A stretch of DNA of 38,256 nt from VBCK01 sp035939615 (GTDB taxonomy: Bacteria > Pseudomonadota > Gammaproteobacteria > Burkholderiales > Burkholderiaceae_F), in NCBI GenBank assembly GCA_035939615.1, contig DASZFP010000193.1, positions 1 to 38,256 on the forward strand, read 5' to 3'. Below, in pieces: positions 17,001 to 25,211 of the stretch (positions are counted from its first letter, which is position 1; each line of letters starts with the position of its first letter). The translations under genes and the position numbers were made by a program. The notes below the pieces were generated by a model. The model was given only the letters and a program-made list of their open reading frames with translations. It was not told the DNA's origin and did no database searches.

Positions 17001-18252
17001 CCCGCACCAGCAGGAATATGAATTCGCGCTCACCGTGTTCGACCCGCTGCAGCACCAGATCGACTTCGAATTCCGAACCGAGCCGGGTCCGGTAGCGCGC
17101 TTCCCCGTGAAAGGCGCCGCGGTCCAGCAGCGCCTCGATCATCTCGGCCAGGGCCTCGTCGGTCAGGCTGGTGTCGATCGCGCCCAGCCGCAGCCCGGTG
17201 AGCTGTTCGCGGTTGTATCCGAGCCAGGCGAGCGCGGTCTCGTTGGCATCCAGGATGGCGCCGTCGCGGCCGATTTCGAGCACCATTTCACCGGCCGAAT
17301 CGAGCGCCTGGCGCAGAGCGGCGAGCGAGGTTTCGGCGAAGCGCTCCCGATCGAGCCGCTCGACGGTCAGGAATACGCCGCTGAAGCGGCCGTACGGGTT
17401 GAACAGCGGCGTGCGCCGCTCGCGCACCCAGGGGCGGTCGCCTCCGGAGAACTCGTATTCGACCTGCTGCGGCACGCGCACTTCGCCGTCGCGCATCCGC
17501 TCCAGCGAACGCATCACGGCCGGCTGCGAGGAGTGATCGAAGGCCTGGTCCAGGCGGCGGCCGAGCAGCTGGCCGACTTCCACGCCGAGCAGCTGCGCCA
17601 GGTAGGCATTGCAACGCACATAACGCAGGTTGCTGTCGAGCACGGCCATCCCGATGCGCGCGCTGGACATCAGCGTCGACAGCATCGCGTCGGCGGCCCG
17701 CGTGGCCCGCAGGGCCGTGCGCGGCACCGTGACGTCGTGCACGATGGCGGTGAGGTGCGACACCAGACCGCCGTGGTCGGCCTCGAGCACCAGGCGCACT
17801 TCGAAATTCTTGGAGCCGGTCGGGTGGGCGTACGCGAATTTGAAGCTGCGCGTCTCGAGCGACTCGAAGGTGGCCGCCAGCTTGGCTTCCCACAGCGGCG
17901 CGTATTGAGTGAAGTGCTCGACCTGGCTCAGCGGACGGCCGACAAAGGCCACGCGGGGAATCGCGGTGGCCCGCTCGATGGCCGGATTCGCATAGACGAC
18001 GATCAGTCGCCGATCGAACCGCAGCACCGCATCGGGCAGCTCGTCGAACACGCTCACCGGCGGATGCGACATCTCCACCGGCTCGGTTTCAGGCGCCTTC
18101 AGCCAGGCGGCTGCGGCCACCGTCTCGGTCACGGGGCGCGGCACGGGGTGGGACTCGATCGCCAGCATGCGCACGCTGGAGGCAAGTTCGGGCGGGCCGG
18201 CGGGCGTCGGCGCCCGCACCCGGCTGCGATCAAATAGCGTTGAATCGGCCAC
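14005..18252 (-). CDS. Giant multi-PAS HisKA_2 sensor kinase (about nine PAS domains)
   Basis: This is a cytoplasmic kinase of 1415 residues with no membrane segment. I count about nine PAS units, beginning near residues 67, 195, 315, 437, 565, 705, 830, 950 and 1085. Recurrent openings are of the type IFNESPVGIVQLD and IFDNALVAILYVAN. The C-terminus is HisKA_2, with the phosphoacceptor His (about 1223) in REVHHRIKNNLQG. Its ATPase domain has LALVINELGTNAIKY and SGVSGLGLVKALL. The start is GTG 18252, with GGAG about nine bases upstream. It is followed after 11 bases by the ANTAR regulator. Only 75 bases separate it from flgL, and I saw no terminator between them, so read-through from the flg operon is possible. 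No haem or flavin ligand could be assigned. Confidence 0.92.
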   Translation of the reverse strand: MADSTLFDRSRVRAPTPAGPPELASSVRMLAIESHPVPRPVTETVAAAAWLKAPETEPVEMSHPPVSVFDELPDAVLRFDRRLIVVYANPAIERATAIPRVAFVGRPLSQVEHFTQYAPLWEAKLAATFESLETRSFKFAYAHPTGSKNFEVRLVLEADHGGLVSHLTAIVHDVTVPRTALRATRAADAMLSTLMSSARIGMAVLDSNLRYVRCNAYLAQLLGVEVGQLLGRRLDQAFDHSSQPAVMRSLERMRDGEVRVPQQVEYEFSGGDRPWVRERRTPLFNPYGRFSGVFLTVERLDRERFAETSLAALRQALDSAGEMVLEIGRDGAILDANETALAWLGYNREQLTGLRLGAIDTSLTDEALAEMIEALLDRGAFHGEARYRTRLGSEFEVDLVLQRVEHGEREFIFLLVRDISDRKRIEVELAENAERLETIFNESPVGIVQLDSTFRIRRANRAACALLGYREHDLLGRDPVRLTHPDDVVASLKQRERLMEYLPTGAAMVSEPDRRLLDREGRTVWVKLGWRALESADASRRYLLVMENFTDQKLFEGQLRTALREQQSLLETMSTGVAKTRAGQIVLANREFCRMFGYSDAEAIGMSLWQLCLHRDGQAPEDVPGLPAVRPGLTTSAEVVLYDRDGRPRWCLVQARPLDDAEADGAPVEAIFTFQDVTELHEQREAAASTAAELQSLLAESRLIFDTALVGLLFVRDGRLLRANAAMEDLLGCEPNTLVDQIQLFGHPSDRMLLASLEERFETIRQAGACEFELLLYRRRAEPIWVAVQGRAVNPERPELGYIFAFVNIDERKRSERELRSALNELQLIFDNALVAILYVANDLVVKSNATAERMFGFSARDLQELQFGALFADPAAWQAAQAEWIGAAAGIVSTFEHQMRRADGSVFWCAGNVRPFEEGVPDRGVIVALMDVDARHRSEDELRSVRNYLDLVIENLPVLVSVRDVKTGRFVSLNRAGEAMTGLARSQVIGRTWHEVYGRQFADLYREMDRKAIADGRQIERPRDVMLRADGRTLIVNQRVVPVFHDEQDGERSAAYVMSIVDDLTDEVRAETALRETETRFRQFAENIDQLVFIANADLTHVIYVNSRYTQLVGAAASELMDNPRNALRHVHFDDAAQLGRELPRVIAGLRRLRRAELTVRVDHPAAGVRTISVRLNPARMHDGMLRVFGVAEDVTQRMAAEQQRLEDAVRQRDILVREVHHRIKNNLQGVAGLLQHMASGKPEVATQLNEIAGQIQAIAQVHGLQIGAAGTLPVLGVVQGIFNNLGLMFGVEVRLAPSASALWRWGLPEGEAVPLALVINELGTNAIKYRESRDLTLDVRIEARADGLAVQIQNAGRLPAGFELGRISSGVSGLGLVKALLPRRGAQLSLEQKEDRVIATLDLSPPAVREDLI

Positions 18253-18327
18253 GCCCTGCTCCAGTCGCGCGACGACCCGACTGCCATGCTGCGGCCGCCT
18301 GGCGCAAAGAATACCGGAACGAGGCTT

Positions 18328-19536
18328 CTACAGATAGTTGAAGAGCGACAGCTTGGAGACGGCCGAGTAGCTCTGCAGGGCGGCTTGATAGGTGGTCTGC
18401 TGCTGGGCCATCAGGGAAGCCGCCTTGGCGTAGTCCAGATCCTGGATCGACGACAGCGCCGAGTTGGCCTGCAGGGTGCGATCGCTGTTCAAGGTCGAGT
18501 AGGAGCTGAGCTGCTGCAGCTGGTCGCCGACTTCGGCCTGTTTCAAGGTCACGTGGTCCAGCGCCTGTCCCATAGAGGCGAGCGACGATCCGAGCGAGGT
18601 CTGCAGTTGCGCTGTCGCGGCCGGCGTATCGGCGGGCTGCTGCAACGCAGCGATCGCCTTGGACATGGTCGTGAAGAGCGACTGGTATGCGGCCGGTGCG
18701 ACCGTGAACGAATCACCGTTGGCGGGGGCGCCGGTGAGCTGGACCTGCAGGCCGTCGAAGGCGACCGTCGTGGGCGACGTGTAGGTGCCGCTGGCGACGC
18801 TCGTGTTCTTGGTGGTGTCCTGCACCTGGTAGGTCGTGGTGGACCCGCTCACCGCGAAGCTGATCGCGTAGTTGTCGCCGGTCAGTGCCGATGGATTGGC
18901 CACCGACCCGGGATCGATCACGCCGGAGCCGGTGTTGGTCGCGCTGGCGGCCGTCACGAAGGCGCCATTGCCGGGACGCATCTTCTGGAATATGTCGTCG
19001 CCCGAAAATTTGATCTGCAGCTGGCGGTTCTGCGACACCTGGACCGATTGCAGCACGCTGTCGCCGCTGTAGGTCACGTTGTTGCCGGCCTGCGAGAAGG
19101 GCGGGGCCGACTGCTGCGACCCGGCGAACAGGTAACCGCCCTGCCCGTCGCTGCCGTTGGCCAGGCCCACCATCTGACTCAGGTCGCCTTGCAGCCCCTG
19201 GGCCAGCGCCGCGCGCTGCGAATCGGAGTAGCTGGCATCGCCCGCCTGGATCAGGCGCTGCTGCGCGTCCTGCACCAGGTTGACCAGGCTCGACAGGGTC
19301 GAATCGGCCTGGTTCAGCTGCAGCTGGGCTTCGTTCTGATTGCTCTGATACTGGTTGAGCTGCGATACGGTGGTTCCGAGGGATGCCACATTGGCGGCGC
19401 CGATCGGGTTGTCCGACGGCGAATTGATCTGCTTGCCGGTGGACAGTTGCAGCTCGGTCTGCATCAACTGGCTCTGGGCGTTGCTGATCGCCTGCTCGCC
19501 GTTCTGGAACATCATGTAGGTGGAGACTCTGAGCAT
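18328..19536 (-). CDS. flgL: Hook-filament junction protein FlgL (HAP3)
   Basis: FlgL forms the last junction ring between hook and filament. The product has 402 residues. The N-terminal flagellin-like helix starts MLRVSTYMMFQNG, and the conserved LSTGKQINSPSDNP loop follows. The C-terminal D0 helix ends SYSAVSKLSLFNYL, which pairs with the N-terminus in the assembled tube. The middle, low in charge and rich in Ser, Thr and Gly, is the variable exposed domain. It is typical of proteins exported by the flagellar type III apparatus, with no Sec signal. It starts 67 bases after flgK and shares its sigma-28 promoter by inference. FlgN, encoded in this window, is its export chaperone. Confidence 0.96.
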   Translation of the reverse strand: MLRVSTYMMFQNGEQAISNAQSQLMQTELQLSTGKQINSPSDNPIGAANVASLGTTVSQLNQYQSNQNEAQLQLNQADSTLSSLVNLVQDAQQRLIQAGDASYSDSQRAALAQGLQGDLSQMVGLANGSDGQGGYLFAGSQQSAPPFSQAGNNVTYSGDSVLQSVQVSQNRQLQIKFSGDDIFQKMRPGNGAFVTAASATNTGSGVIDPGSVANPSALTGDNYAISFAVSGSTTTYQVQDTTKNTSVASGTYTSPTTVAFDGLQVQLTGAPANGDSFTVAPAAYQSLFTTMSKAIAALQQPADTPAATAQLQTSLGSSLASMGQALDHVTLKQAEVGDQLQQLSSYSTLNSDRTLQANSALSSIQDLDYAKAASLMAQQQTTYQAALQSYSAVSKLSLFNYL

Positions 19537-19603
19537 GGCCGTCGTATCCGTGTGACGTGTCGGGTGGTCCGCGATCGATCGGGGTCTGGCGCGGGCGGCC
19601 GCC

Positions 19604-21520
19604 TCAGCCGGACGAGGCGATCGACAGGATCTGGTCGAACAGCGTCGAGGCGATCGAGATCACCTTGGCGGCTGCCTGGTACTGCTGCTGATACTGCAGC
19701 AGGCTGGCGGCCTCCTGGTCCAGATTGACGCCCGCGACCGCGCTCTGGGCGTTCTGCGCGTTCTGCAGGATGGTCTGCTGGTTCTGCTGATCGGCCTGCG
19801 CGTTGGCGGTCATCGTGCCCACCTGCGCAACCACGGCCGCATAGCCCGAGCCGAGCGAGGTGCCGCCGACCACGTTGGCGTTCTGCAGCTGCGCCAGCGC
19901 CAGCGCGTTGGTGTTGTCGCCGGTGCCGCCGGTGTTGGCGCCGACGCTGACCGAGTCGCCCGTCGCGGGCGTCCCGAGCAGCGTCAGGCTCCAGCCGTTG
20001 AACGCGATCGGCTGGCCCGCGGTGTAGGTGCCCGAAGAGGTGGCCCCGTTGGTCGAATCGGTGAGCGTGTAGCTGGTCGGGCTGGTGAAGCTGAGGTTGA
20101 CCGAATGGGTCAGATTCGCGTTTCGATTCGGTCCCGTCACGGACAGCGATAACACGCTGAGCGATCCGGTGTCGGTGGACGCAATCGAGGCACGAACCGG
20201 GCTGGCCGCGGCGATTTGCTGTGGCTGGCCGATCGAGACGGCCAGGTTGCCGGCGCCGGTGCGGACCGGTTCGATCGTGAAGCTGTCGCCGTTGGTGGCC
20301 GTGCCGGTGACGCTGAAGGTGATGCCGTCGACCGTGGCCGGTGTACCCGGCAGCGACGACAAGGTGGTCTGCTGGCCGTCGGACAGGCGCGTGAGGTGAT
20401 ACTGACCGCCGACCACTTGCAGCCGGTAATCGGACGCCTGCAGCTGGGTCGGATCGCTGAAGGTTGCCGTGACGGTCTCGGCGGGCGCGCCACCCGAGGT
20501 CGCATTGGTGGTCGACGCGATCACGGTCGGCGACAGCGTCGAAAACAGGTTCACGCCGGGCGCGCCGTTCGAATCCTGCCCGAGCTGGCTTTGCTGGTTG
20601 AATTGCGACGACACCGCGACCGCCAGGCGGCCGATCTGATTCTGGACCGCAGGAACGTCCTGCAGGCTGAACTGCATCAGGGCGCCGATGTCGCCCCCTC
20701 CGGTATTGGTGACGCTCAGCGGAACGATCGTGTTGCCCGCCTTGGTCCCGACCGTTACGTTCTGCGGATTGCTCGGGTCCGTCCCCATGCCCATCTGGGT
20801 CACCTGGTCGCCCACCACCAGCGGCTGACCGTCGGCCAGAAACACGTTGATCGAGCCGTCGCTCTGCGCCATCGTGGTCACGCCGATCGACTGGTTCAGC
20901 GTCTTGATGGCCTGGTCGCGCTGGTCGAGCAACTGGTTGGGCGACCCGCCGGCCGAGGTGGCCAGGGCGATCTGGTCGTTGAGCTTGGCGATCTGGGCGG
21001 TGGCGCTGTTGACGGTCGAGATCTGCTGACCGATCTGCTGGTTGGCGCTTTGCTGCATCTGCTGCAGCTGGCTGTAGGCGTCGTTGAAACTGGCCGCCAT
21101 CTGCTGCGCCGACGACAGCACGGATTGCCGCACCGCCAGGTTGCCGGGCTGCTGCGTGAGCGTCTGGATCTGCGAAAAGAACTGGTTGACCACCGCGCCC
21201 AGGCCGCCGGTGGTGCTGGAAAACAGGTTGTTGACCTGGTTCAGCAGCGTGGCGTGCGCGTCGGCCTGGCTGGAGGCGGACTGCGCCAGATCGACCTGCT
21301 GGGTGAGCAGCTGGTTGTACTGGCGCGTGACGCTTTCGACCGCCACGCCCTGGCCGATGTAGTTGCCGCTCAGCCCGGTTTCGACCTGAGCCGTGAAATC
21401 GACGATCTCGCGCGAATAGCCCGGCGTGTTCGCGTTGGCGATGTTGTTGCCAGCCGTCTGCAACGCCGTGTACGCGGCGTTCAACGCGCTAGAACCGATT
21501 GAAAAGAGGCCCCCGGACAT
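19604..21520 (-). CDS. flgK: Hook-filament junction protein FlgK (HAP1)
   Basis: FlgK is the first hook-associated junction protein. The product has 638 residues, within the family range. The N-terminus shows SIGSSALNAAYTALQTAG and NNIANANTPGYSRE, the rod/hook-protein signature. The C-terminus ends with a long Gln-rich helix and ASTLFDQILSIASSG. The central Ser/Thr/Gly-rich repeats are the variable domain. ATG 21520 is preceded by GGGTGAG about ten bases upstream. A sigma-28-type promoter (21547-21573) lies just before it, so flgK and flgL can be switched on late, apart from the flgB-flgJ genes. Export would be assisted by FlgN. Confidence 0.97.
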   Translation of the reverse strand: MSGGLFSIGSSALNAAYTALQTAGNNIANANTPGYSREIVDFTAQVETGLSGNYIGQGVAVESVTRQYNQLLTQQVDLAQSASSQADAHATLLNQVNNLFSSTTGGLGAVVNQFFSQIQTLTQQPGNLAVRQSVLSSAQQMAASFNDAYSQLQQMQQSANQQIGQQISTVNSATAQIAKLNDQIALATSAGGSPNQLLDQRDQAIKTLNQSIGVTTMAQSDGSINVFLADGQPLVVGDQVTQMGMGTDPSNPQNVTVGTKAGNTIVPLSVTNTGGGDIGALMQFSLQDVPAVQNQIGRLAVAVSSQFNQQSQLGQDSNGAPGVNLFSTLSPTVIASTTNATSGGAPAETVTATFSDPTQLQASDYRLQVVGGQYHLTRLSDGQQTTLSSLPGTPATVDGITFSVTGTATNGDSFTIEPVRTGAGNLAVSIGQPQQIAAASPVRASIASTDTGSLSVLSLSVTGPNRNANLTHSVNLSFTSPTSYTLTDSTNGATSSGTYTAGQPIAFNGWSLTLLGTPATGDSVSVGANTGGTGDNTNALALAQLQNANVVGGTSLGSGYAAVVAQVGTMTANAQADQQNQQTILQNAQNAQSAVAGVNLDQEAASLLQYQQQYQAAAKVISIASTLFDQILSIASSG

Positions 21521-21546
21521 CCGATCTCACCCTGCCGTCACGAATG

Positions 21547-21573
21547 TCATCGGCAACCGCGGCCAAAGCTTGA
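21547..21573 (-). promoter_or_regulatory. Sigma-28 (FliA) promoter for flgKL
   Basis: On the minus strand, TCAAGCTT, an 11-base spacer and GCCGATGA match the flagellar sigma-28 consensus TAAAGTTT-N11-GCCGATAA at 6 of 8 and 7 of 8 positions. The -10 element is at 21547-21554 and the -35 element at 21566-21573. It falls in the flgJ-flgK gap, with the -10 about 27 bases before the flgK ATG. This position leaves a short leader that includes the ribosome-binding site. The match is by eye. Confidence 0.75.
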
Positions 21574-21582
21574 ATGCCCGGC

Positions 21583-22518
21583 TCATACCGTCCCTCCGAT
21601 CGACGAGGCCGTCCGGATGACGCGAGCCAGCTTGTCCGCGTAGCCCGGATCGGTCGAGTAGCCGGCCTGCTGCATCCCGGAGGCGAAGCCGCCGGCGCCC
21701 CCCGCGGCCACGGCGGCCGAGTAGCGCTGGTTGCGCCCGATCGTCATCGCCCAGTCCTGGAACGCGGCCGCGTAGCTGTCGTACGCCCTGAAACTCTGAA
21801 CCGTCCTGCTCGGCATGCTGCCGTCGTACTCGGTGGTGGCTACCTGGACCGTACGGCCCTGCCATCCCGGCCCTGCCTTGATGCCGAACAGGTTGTAGCT
21901 GGGCGCGCCGTCGGCCCCGCGGATCTCGCGTTGCCCCCAGCCCGATTCGAGCGCGGCCTGGCCCAGAATGAAGCGGGCGGGCACGCCGGTCGCCTGCTGG
22001 GCGCGCACCGCATCGGCCTGGTGCTGCCGCATGAAATCGCGCTGGACCTCGGTCGAGGTGGCCGGCCGGGATGGTGCCGCCGCTTTGGCCGCGGCTTGCG
22101 CCGCGGCTACGTCGGCCAGGGCCGCCGGAGCGTTGCCAGAGGCAGCCCTGGCCTCCGTAGCCACGGCGGAGGCCGCGGCGGAGGAGGCGGCGTTTGGCAT
22201 CGCGCGCGACAGCTGGCGCGCGATCACGTCCGACAGGCCGGTGCCCTTGGAGGCGATTTGCTGCGCGACCTGCTGGTCCAGCATGCCGCGGTACATGTCC
22301 TGTTCCTGCGAATCGAGCAGGCCCGAACGGGGCGTGGCCTCGCGCATGCTCTTGAGCACCATCTGCATGTAGAGCGCCTCGAACTGCGTGGCGACTTTCT
22401 TGGCGGCCTGGCGCGGGTCCTCCCGGGCGGCGCGCTTCAGATCCTCCAGCGAACGGGCATCGGCGGCCAGGCCGCTTCCCACGCTTCCGATCTGCGAGCT
22501 GAGCGCCGCGGGATCCAC
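21583..22518 (-). CDS. flgJ: Flagellar rod-cap and muramidase protein FlgJ
   Basis: FlgJ caps the growing rod and digests peptidoglycan so that the rod can cross the wall. It has 311 residues. The N-terminal rod-binding domain (about 30-105) includes KKVATQFEALYMQMVLKSMR and MYRGMLDQQVAQQI. An Ala-rich linker separates it from the C-terminal glucosaminidase domain (about 155-305), with the catalytic glutamate in ILGQAALESGWG and NLFGIKAG following. The start is GTG at 22518, ten bases after the flgI stop. The two-domain form is usual in Beta- and Gammaproteobacteria, while many other bacteria lack the enzyme half. It is exported by the flagellar apparatus, and no Sec signal is seen. Confidence 0.96.
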   Translation of the reverse strand: MDPAALSSQIGSVGSGLAADARSLEDLKRAAREDPRQAAKKVATQFEALYMQMVLKSMREATPRSGLLDSQEQDMYRGMLDQQVAQQIASKGTGLSDVIARQLSRAMPNAASSAAASAVATEARAASGNAPAALADVAAAQAAAKAAAPSRPATSTEVQRDFMRQHQADAVRAQQATGVPARFILGQAALESGWGQREIRGADGAPSYNLFGIKAGPGWQGRTVQVATTEYDGSMPSRTVQSFRAYDSYAAAFQDWAMTIGRNQRYSAAVAAGGAGGFASGMQQAGYSTDPGYADKLARVIRTASSIGGTV

Positions 22519-22528
22519 CGGATGCCGC

Positions 22529-23692
22529 CTAGATGACTTCCAGATCGGCGCGCAACGCGCCGGCCGCCTTCAGCGCCTGCAGAATCGCGACCAGATCGGC
22601 CGGGTTGGCTCCCAGCGAGTTCAGCGCCTTGACCAGATCGGCGAGATTGGCGGCCGAGGGCAGCTTCATCAGCACGCCGCCGTCCTGCTTGAGCTGGATA
22701 TCGGTTTTCTCGGTGACCGTGGTCTGGCCCGACGACAGCGGCCCCGGCTGGGACACGACCGGGGTGGAGGTGATCGTCACCGACAGGTTGCCGTGCGCCA
22801 CCGCCGCCGGTTCCAGCGCGACCATGCGGTTCATCACGATGGAGCCGGTGCGCGCGTTGACGATCACGCGCGCGGTCGGCTCGAGCTGGGCCACCTGCAG
22901 GTTCTCCAGCTGGGCCATGAACCGCACGCGCCGGTCCGGATCGGTGGGGGCCTTCACGTCGACGACGCGGCCATCGAGCGCGTGGGCCGTGCCTTCGCCC
23001 ATCTCGGTGTTGATCGCGTCGGTCACCGCCTGCGCGGTCGAAAAATCGGTCGAATTGAGCTCCAGCGCGATCGCCTCGCCCTGCAGGAACGGCGAAGCCA
23101 CGGCGCGCTCGACCGAGGCGCCGCCCGGCACCCGGCCCGCCGCCAGGTGGTTGATCTGCACTTTCGATCCGCCCTGCGCGGCCCCGGCACCGGCGACCAG
23201 CACGTTGCCCTGCGCCACCGCGTAGATCTGCCCGTCGGCGCCCTTCAGCGGCGTCATCAGCAGGGTGCCCCCGCGCAGGCTGCGCGCGTTTCCGAGCGAC
23301 GAGACCGTCACATCCAGCTGCTGGCCGGGCCGCGCGAACGACGGCAGATCCGCGGTCACCATCACCGCGGCCACGTTCTTCAGCTGCGGATTGGTTCCGG
23401 GCGGCAGCGTGATGCCCAGCTGGGTCAGCATCGACTGCAGCGACTGCACCGTGAACGGCGTCTGCGTGGTCTGGTCGCCGCTGCCGTCCAGGCCGACCAC
23501 CAGGCCGTAGCCGATCAGCTGGTTGCCTCGCACGCCCTGCACGGTGGCGAGGTCGCGGATCCGCTCGGCCTGCGCCGGACCCAGCAGGCCCAGCGCGCAC
23601 GCCAGCGCACAGGCCGGCCCGGCGCGCCGCCAGGGCGCGATCGCCGACCGCGATCGGCGCGGGCACGGTCGCGCTGACGGGTGCACGTCCAT
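22529..23692 (-). CDS. flgI: Flagellar P-ring protein FlgI
   Basis: FlgI forms the P ring in the peptidoglycan layer, part of the rod bushing. The 387-residue precursor has a long, arginine-rich Sec signal (about 1-42), with hydrophobic core ACALACALGLLG and cleavage after AQA. The mature protein begins ERIRDLATVQGVRGNQLIGYG and contains LVVGLDGSGDQT and MNRMVALEPAAVAHGNL. The ATG at 23692 shares a base with the flgH stop (TGATG), so translation is coupled. The signal peptide has a longer positive region than E. coli FlgI. An ATG closer to the hydrophobic core is absent, which supports this start. Confidence 0.96.
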   Translation of the reverse strand: MDVHPSARPCPRRSRSAIAPWRRAGPACALACALGLLGPAQAERIRDLATVQGVRGNQLIGYGLVVGLDGSGDQTTQTPFTVQSLQSMLTQLGITLPPGTNPQLKNVAAVMVTADLPSFARPGQQLDVTVSSLGNARSLRGGTLLMTPLKGADGQIYAVAQGNVLVAGAGAAQGGSKVQINHLAAGRVPGGASVERAVASPFLQGEAIALELNSTDFSTAQAVTDAINTEMGEGTAHALDGRVVDVKAPTDPDRRVRFMAQLENLQVAQLEPTARVIVNARTGSIVMNRMVALEPAAVAHGNLSVTITSTPVVSQPGPLSSGQTTVTEKTDIQLKQDGGVLMKLPSAANLADLVKALNSLGANPADLVAILQALKAAGALRADLEVI

Positions 23693-24366
23693 CAGAAGGG
23701 CGACCACGAGTTGAAGAAGCGGCCGAGCCAGCCCTGGATCTGCGCCTGCTCGATGTTGCCGCCGCCGCGATAGTCGAGGCGCGCATCGGCGATCTGGGCG
23801 GAGCTCACCAGGTTGCCGGGCTGGATCAGCACCGGGTTGACCACGCCCGAAAAGCGCAGGATCTCGGAATTCTCGCGGATCCCGATCTGCTTCTCGCCCG
23901 CCACCAGCAGGTTGCCGTTGGGCAGCACCTCGATCACGGTGACCGTGATGGTTCCGGTGAAAGCGCCCGAGGAGGTGGTGGCGCCGGTTCCGTTGAACGA
24001 GTTGTCGGTGGCGGCGGTCGTGTTCAGACCGTTCAGACCCATCCCGAACACGCCTTTGATCTTGGGTATCACCGCCGTCAGGGCCGCCTTCTTCTCGGTG
24101 TTGGAGGTGGCGCTCTGGCTGGCATTGAGCGTCTCGTTGATCTGTATCGTGAGCACATCGCCGACCATCCGCGGCCGGTAGTCCTCGAACAGCAGCATGT
24201 TGCCGCGCGAACGGAAGATTGCCCCGGTCGGGTGGTCGCCCTGCGAATCGAGCGGCTGCGGCCGCGCGGTCGTGGTGGCGACCTTGATCTGATCGCGCGG
24301 GGAGGCGCAGCCGCCCAGCGCGAGGAGCGCTGCCGCGGCAACGCACACGAGTCGGAGCAACATCAT
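23692..24366 (-). CDS. flgH: Flagellar L-ring lipoprotein FlgH
   Basis: FlgH assembles the L ring in the outer membrane. It has 224 residues. A lipoprotein signal ends in the lipobox LALGGC, with Cys20 as the acylation site. Conserved segments are GDVLTIQINETLNASQSA, the Gly/Asn-rich middle, LPNGNLLVAGEKQI and GVVNPVLIQPGN. The C-terminus is GWLGRFFNSWSPF, with the final aromatic typical of outer-membrane proteins. ATG 24366 is followed directly by a second ATG. It lies 16 bases after flgG and overlaps flgI by one base. Nothing is missing compared with the family. Confidence 0.97.
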   Translation of the reverse strand: MMLLRLVCVAAAALLALGGCASPRDQIKVATTTARPQPLDSQGDHPTGAIFRSRGNMLLFEDYRPRMVGDVLTIQINETLNASQSATSNTEKKAALTAVIPKIKGVFGMGLNGLNTTAATDNSFNGTGATTSSGAFTGTITVTVIEVLPNGNLLVAGEKQIGIRENSEILRFSGVVNPVLIQPGNLVSSAQIADARLDYRGGGNIEQAQIQGWLGRFFNSWSPF

Positions 24367-24382
24367 CGTCGTGGCGCCTCGC

Positions 24383-25165
24383 TTACATCTGCGACAGGCG
24401 CTGAAGCATCTGGTCGGACGTCGAGATCGCTTTGGAATTGAGCTCGTAGGCGCGCTGGGTCTGGATCATCGACACCAGCTCCTCCACCACGTTCACGTTG
24501 CTGGTCTCGACGTAGCCCTGCTGCAGCGTGCCCAGGCCGTTGGTTCCCGGCGTGTTGGCGGTCGGCGTGCCGGAGGCCGACGTCTCGGCGAACAGGTTCT
24601 GGCCCTTGGACTCCAGGCCGGCCGGATTGATGAAACCGGCCAGCTGGACCGCGCCGATGTTCTGCGCCGTGGCCTGGCCCGGCAGCGTCACGCTGACGGT
24701 GCCGTCGGCGCCGATCGTGACCGACTGCGCGGTGGGCGGGATCGTCACCGCCGGGCTCAATGCGAATCCGGAACTGTTCACCAGCTGCCCGGCCGAATCG
24801 ATGTGGAAGCTGCCGTCGCGCGTGAACGCGGTGGTGCCATCCGGCATCTGGACCTGGAAGAAGCCGTTGCCGTTGATGGCCATGTCGAACTGGTTGCTGG
24901 TCTGCTGCAAATTGCCCTGCGAGAACACGCGCGGGGTCGCCACCAGCTGCACGCCGGTGCCCAGTTGCAGCCCGGTGGGGAGCTGGGTCTGCTGGGACGA
25001 GCTGGCGCCTGCCTGCCGCAGGTTCTGGTACAGCAGGTCTTCGAACTGGGCGACCTGACGCTTGTAGCCGTTGGTGCCGACGTTGGCCAGGTTGTTGGAG
25101 ATGACGTCCAGCTGGGTCTGCTGGGCGTCCATCCCGGTCTTGGCGATCCACAGGCTTCTGATCAT
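24383..25165 (-). CDS. flgG: Flagellar distal rod protein FlgG
   Basis: FlgG builds the distal rod that passes through the P and L rings. With the start at ATG 25165 it has 260 residues, the same as in E. coli. That ATG is preceded by GGGAG and begins MIRSLWIAKTGMDAQQ. A longer frame reading from 25192 adds an arginine-rich extension without family match. The signature NNLANVGTNGYKR is present, as is the C-terminal motif NVNVVEELVSMIQTQRAYE, which forms the D0 coil. It follows flgF by 46 bases. It is exported by the flagellar secretion system. Confidence 0.97.
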   Translation of the reverse strand: MIRSLWIAKTGMDAQQTQLDVISNNLANVGTNGYKRQVAQFEDLLYQNLRQAGASSSQQTQLPTGLQLGTGVQLVATPRVFSQGNLQQTSNQFDMAINGNGFFQVQMPDGTTAFTRDGSFHIDSAGQLVNSSGFALSPAVTIPPTAQSVTIGADGTVSVTLPGQATAQNIGAVQLAGFINPAGLESKGQNLFAETSASGTPTANTPGTNGLGTLQQGYVETSNVNVVEELVSMIQTQRAYELNSKAISTSDQMLQRLSQM

Positions 25166-25211
25166 TGCTCGCTCCCTACGTTGACGGCGCAAGCGCCATC
25201 AGGTTCTTCGG

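Noticed and set aside
14461..18237. A 1258-codon open frame on the plus strand opposite the multi-PAS kinase.
   Set aside because: It is the antisense shadow of a GC-rich gene: its composition is His/Gln/Arg/Leu-rich with no recognisable domain, and the minus-strand product has clear PAS, HisKA_2 and ATPase motifs.
18253..18327. Search for a terminator between flgL and the multi-PAS kinase gene.
   Set aside because: Only a GTCGCGCGAC palindrome and weak stems are seen; no intrinsic terminator can be supported.
24383..25192. Longer FlgG start at 25192.
   Set aside because: It would add an arginine-rich stretch not found in FlgG; ATG 25165 has GGGAG before it and gives the standard 260 residues.
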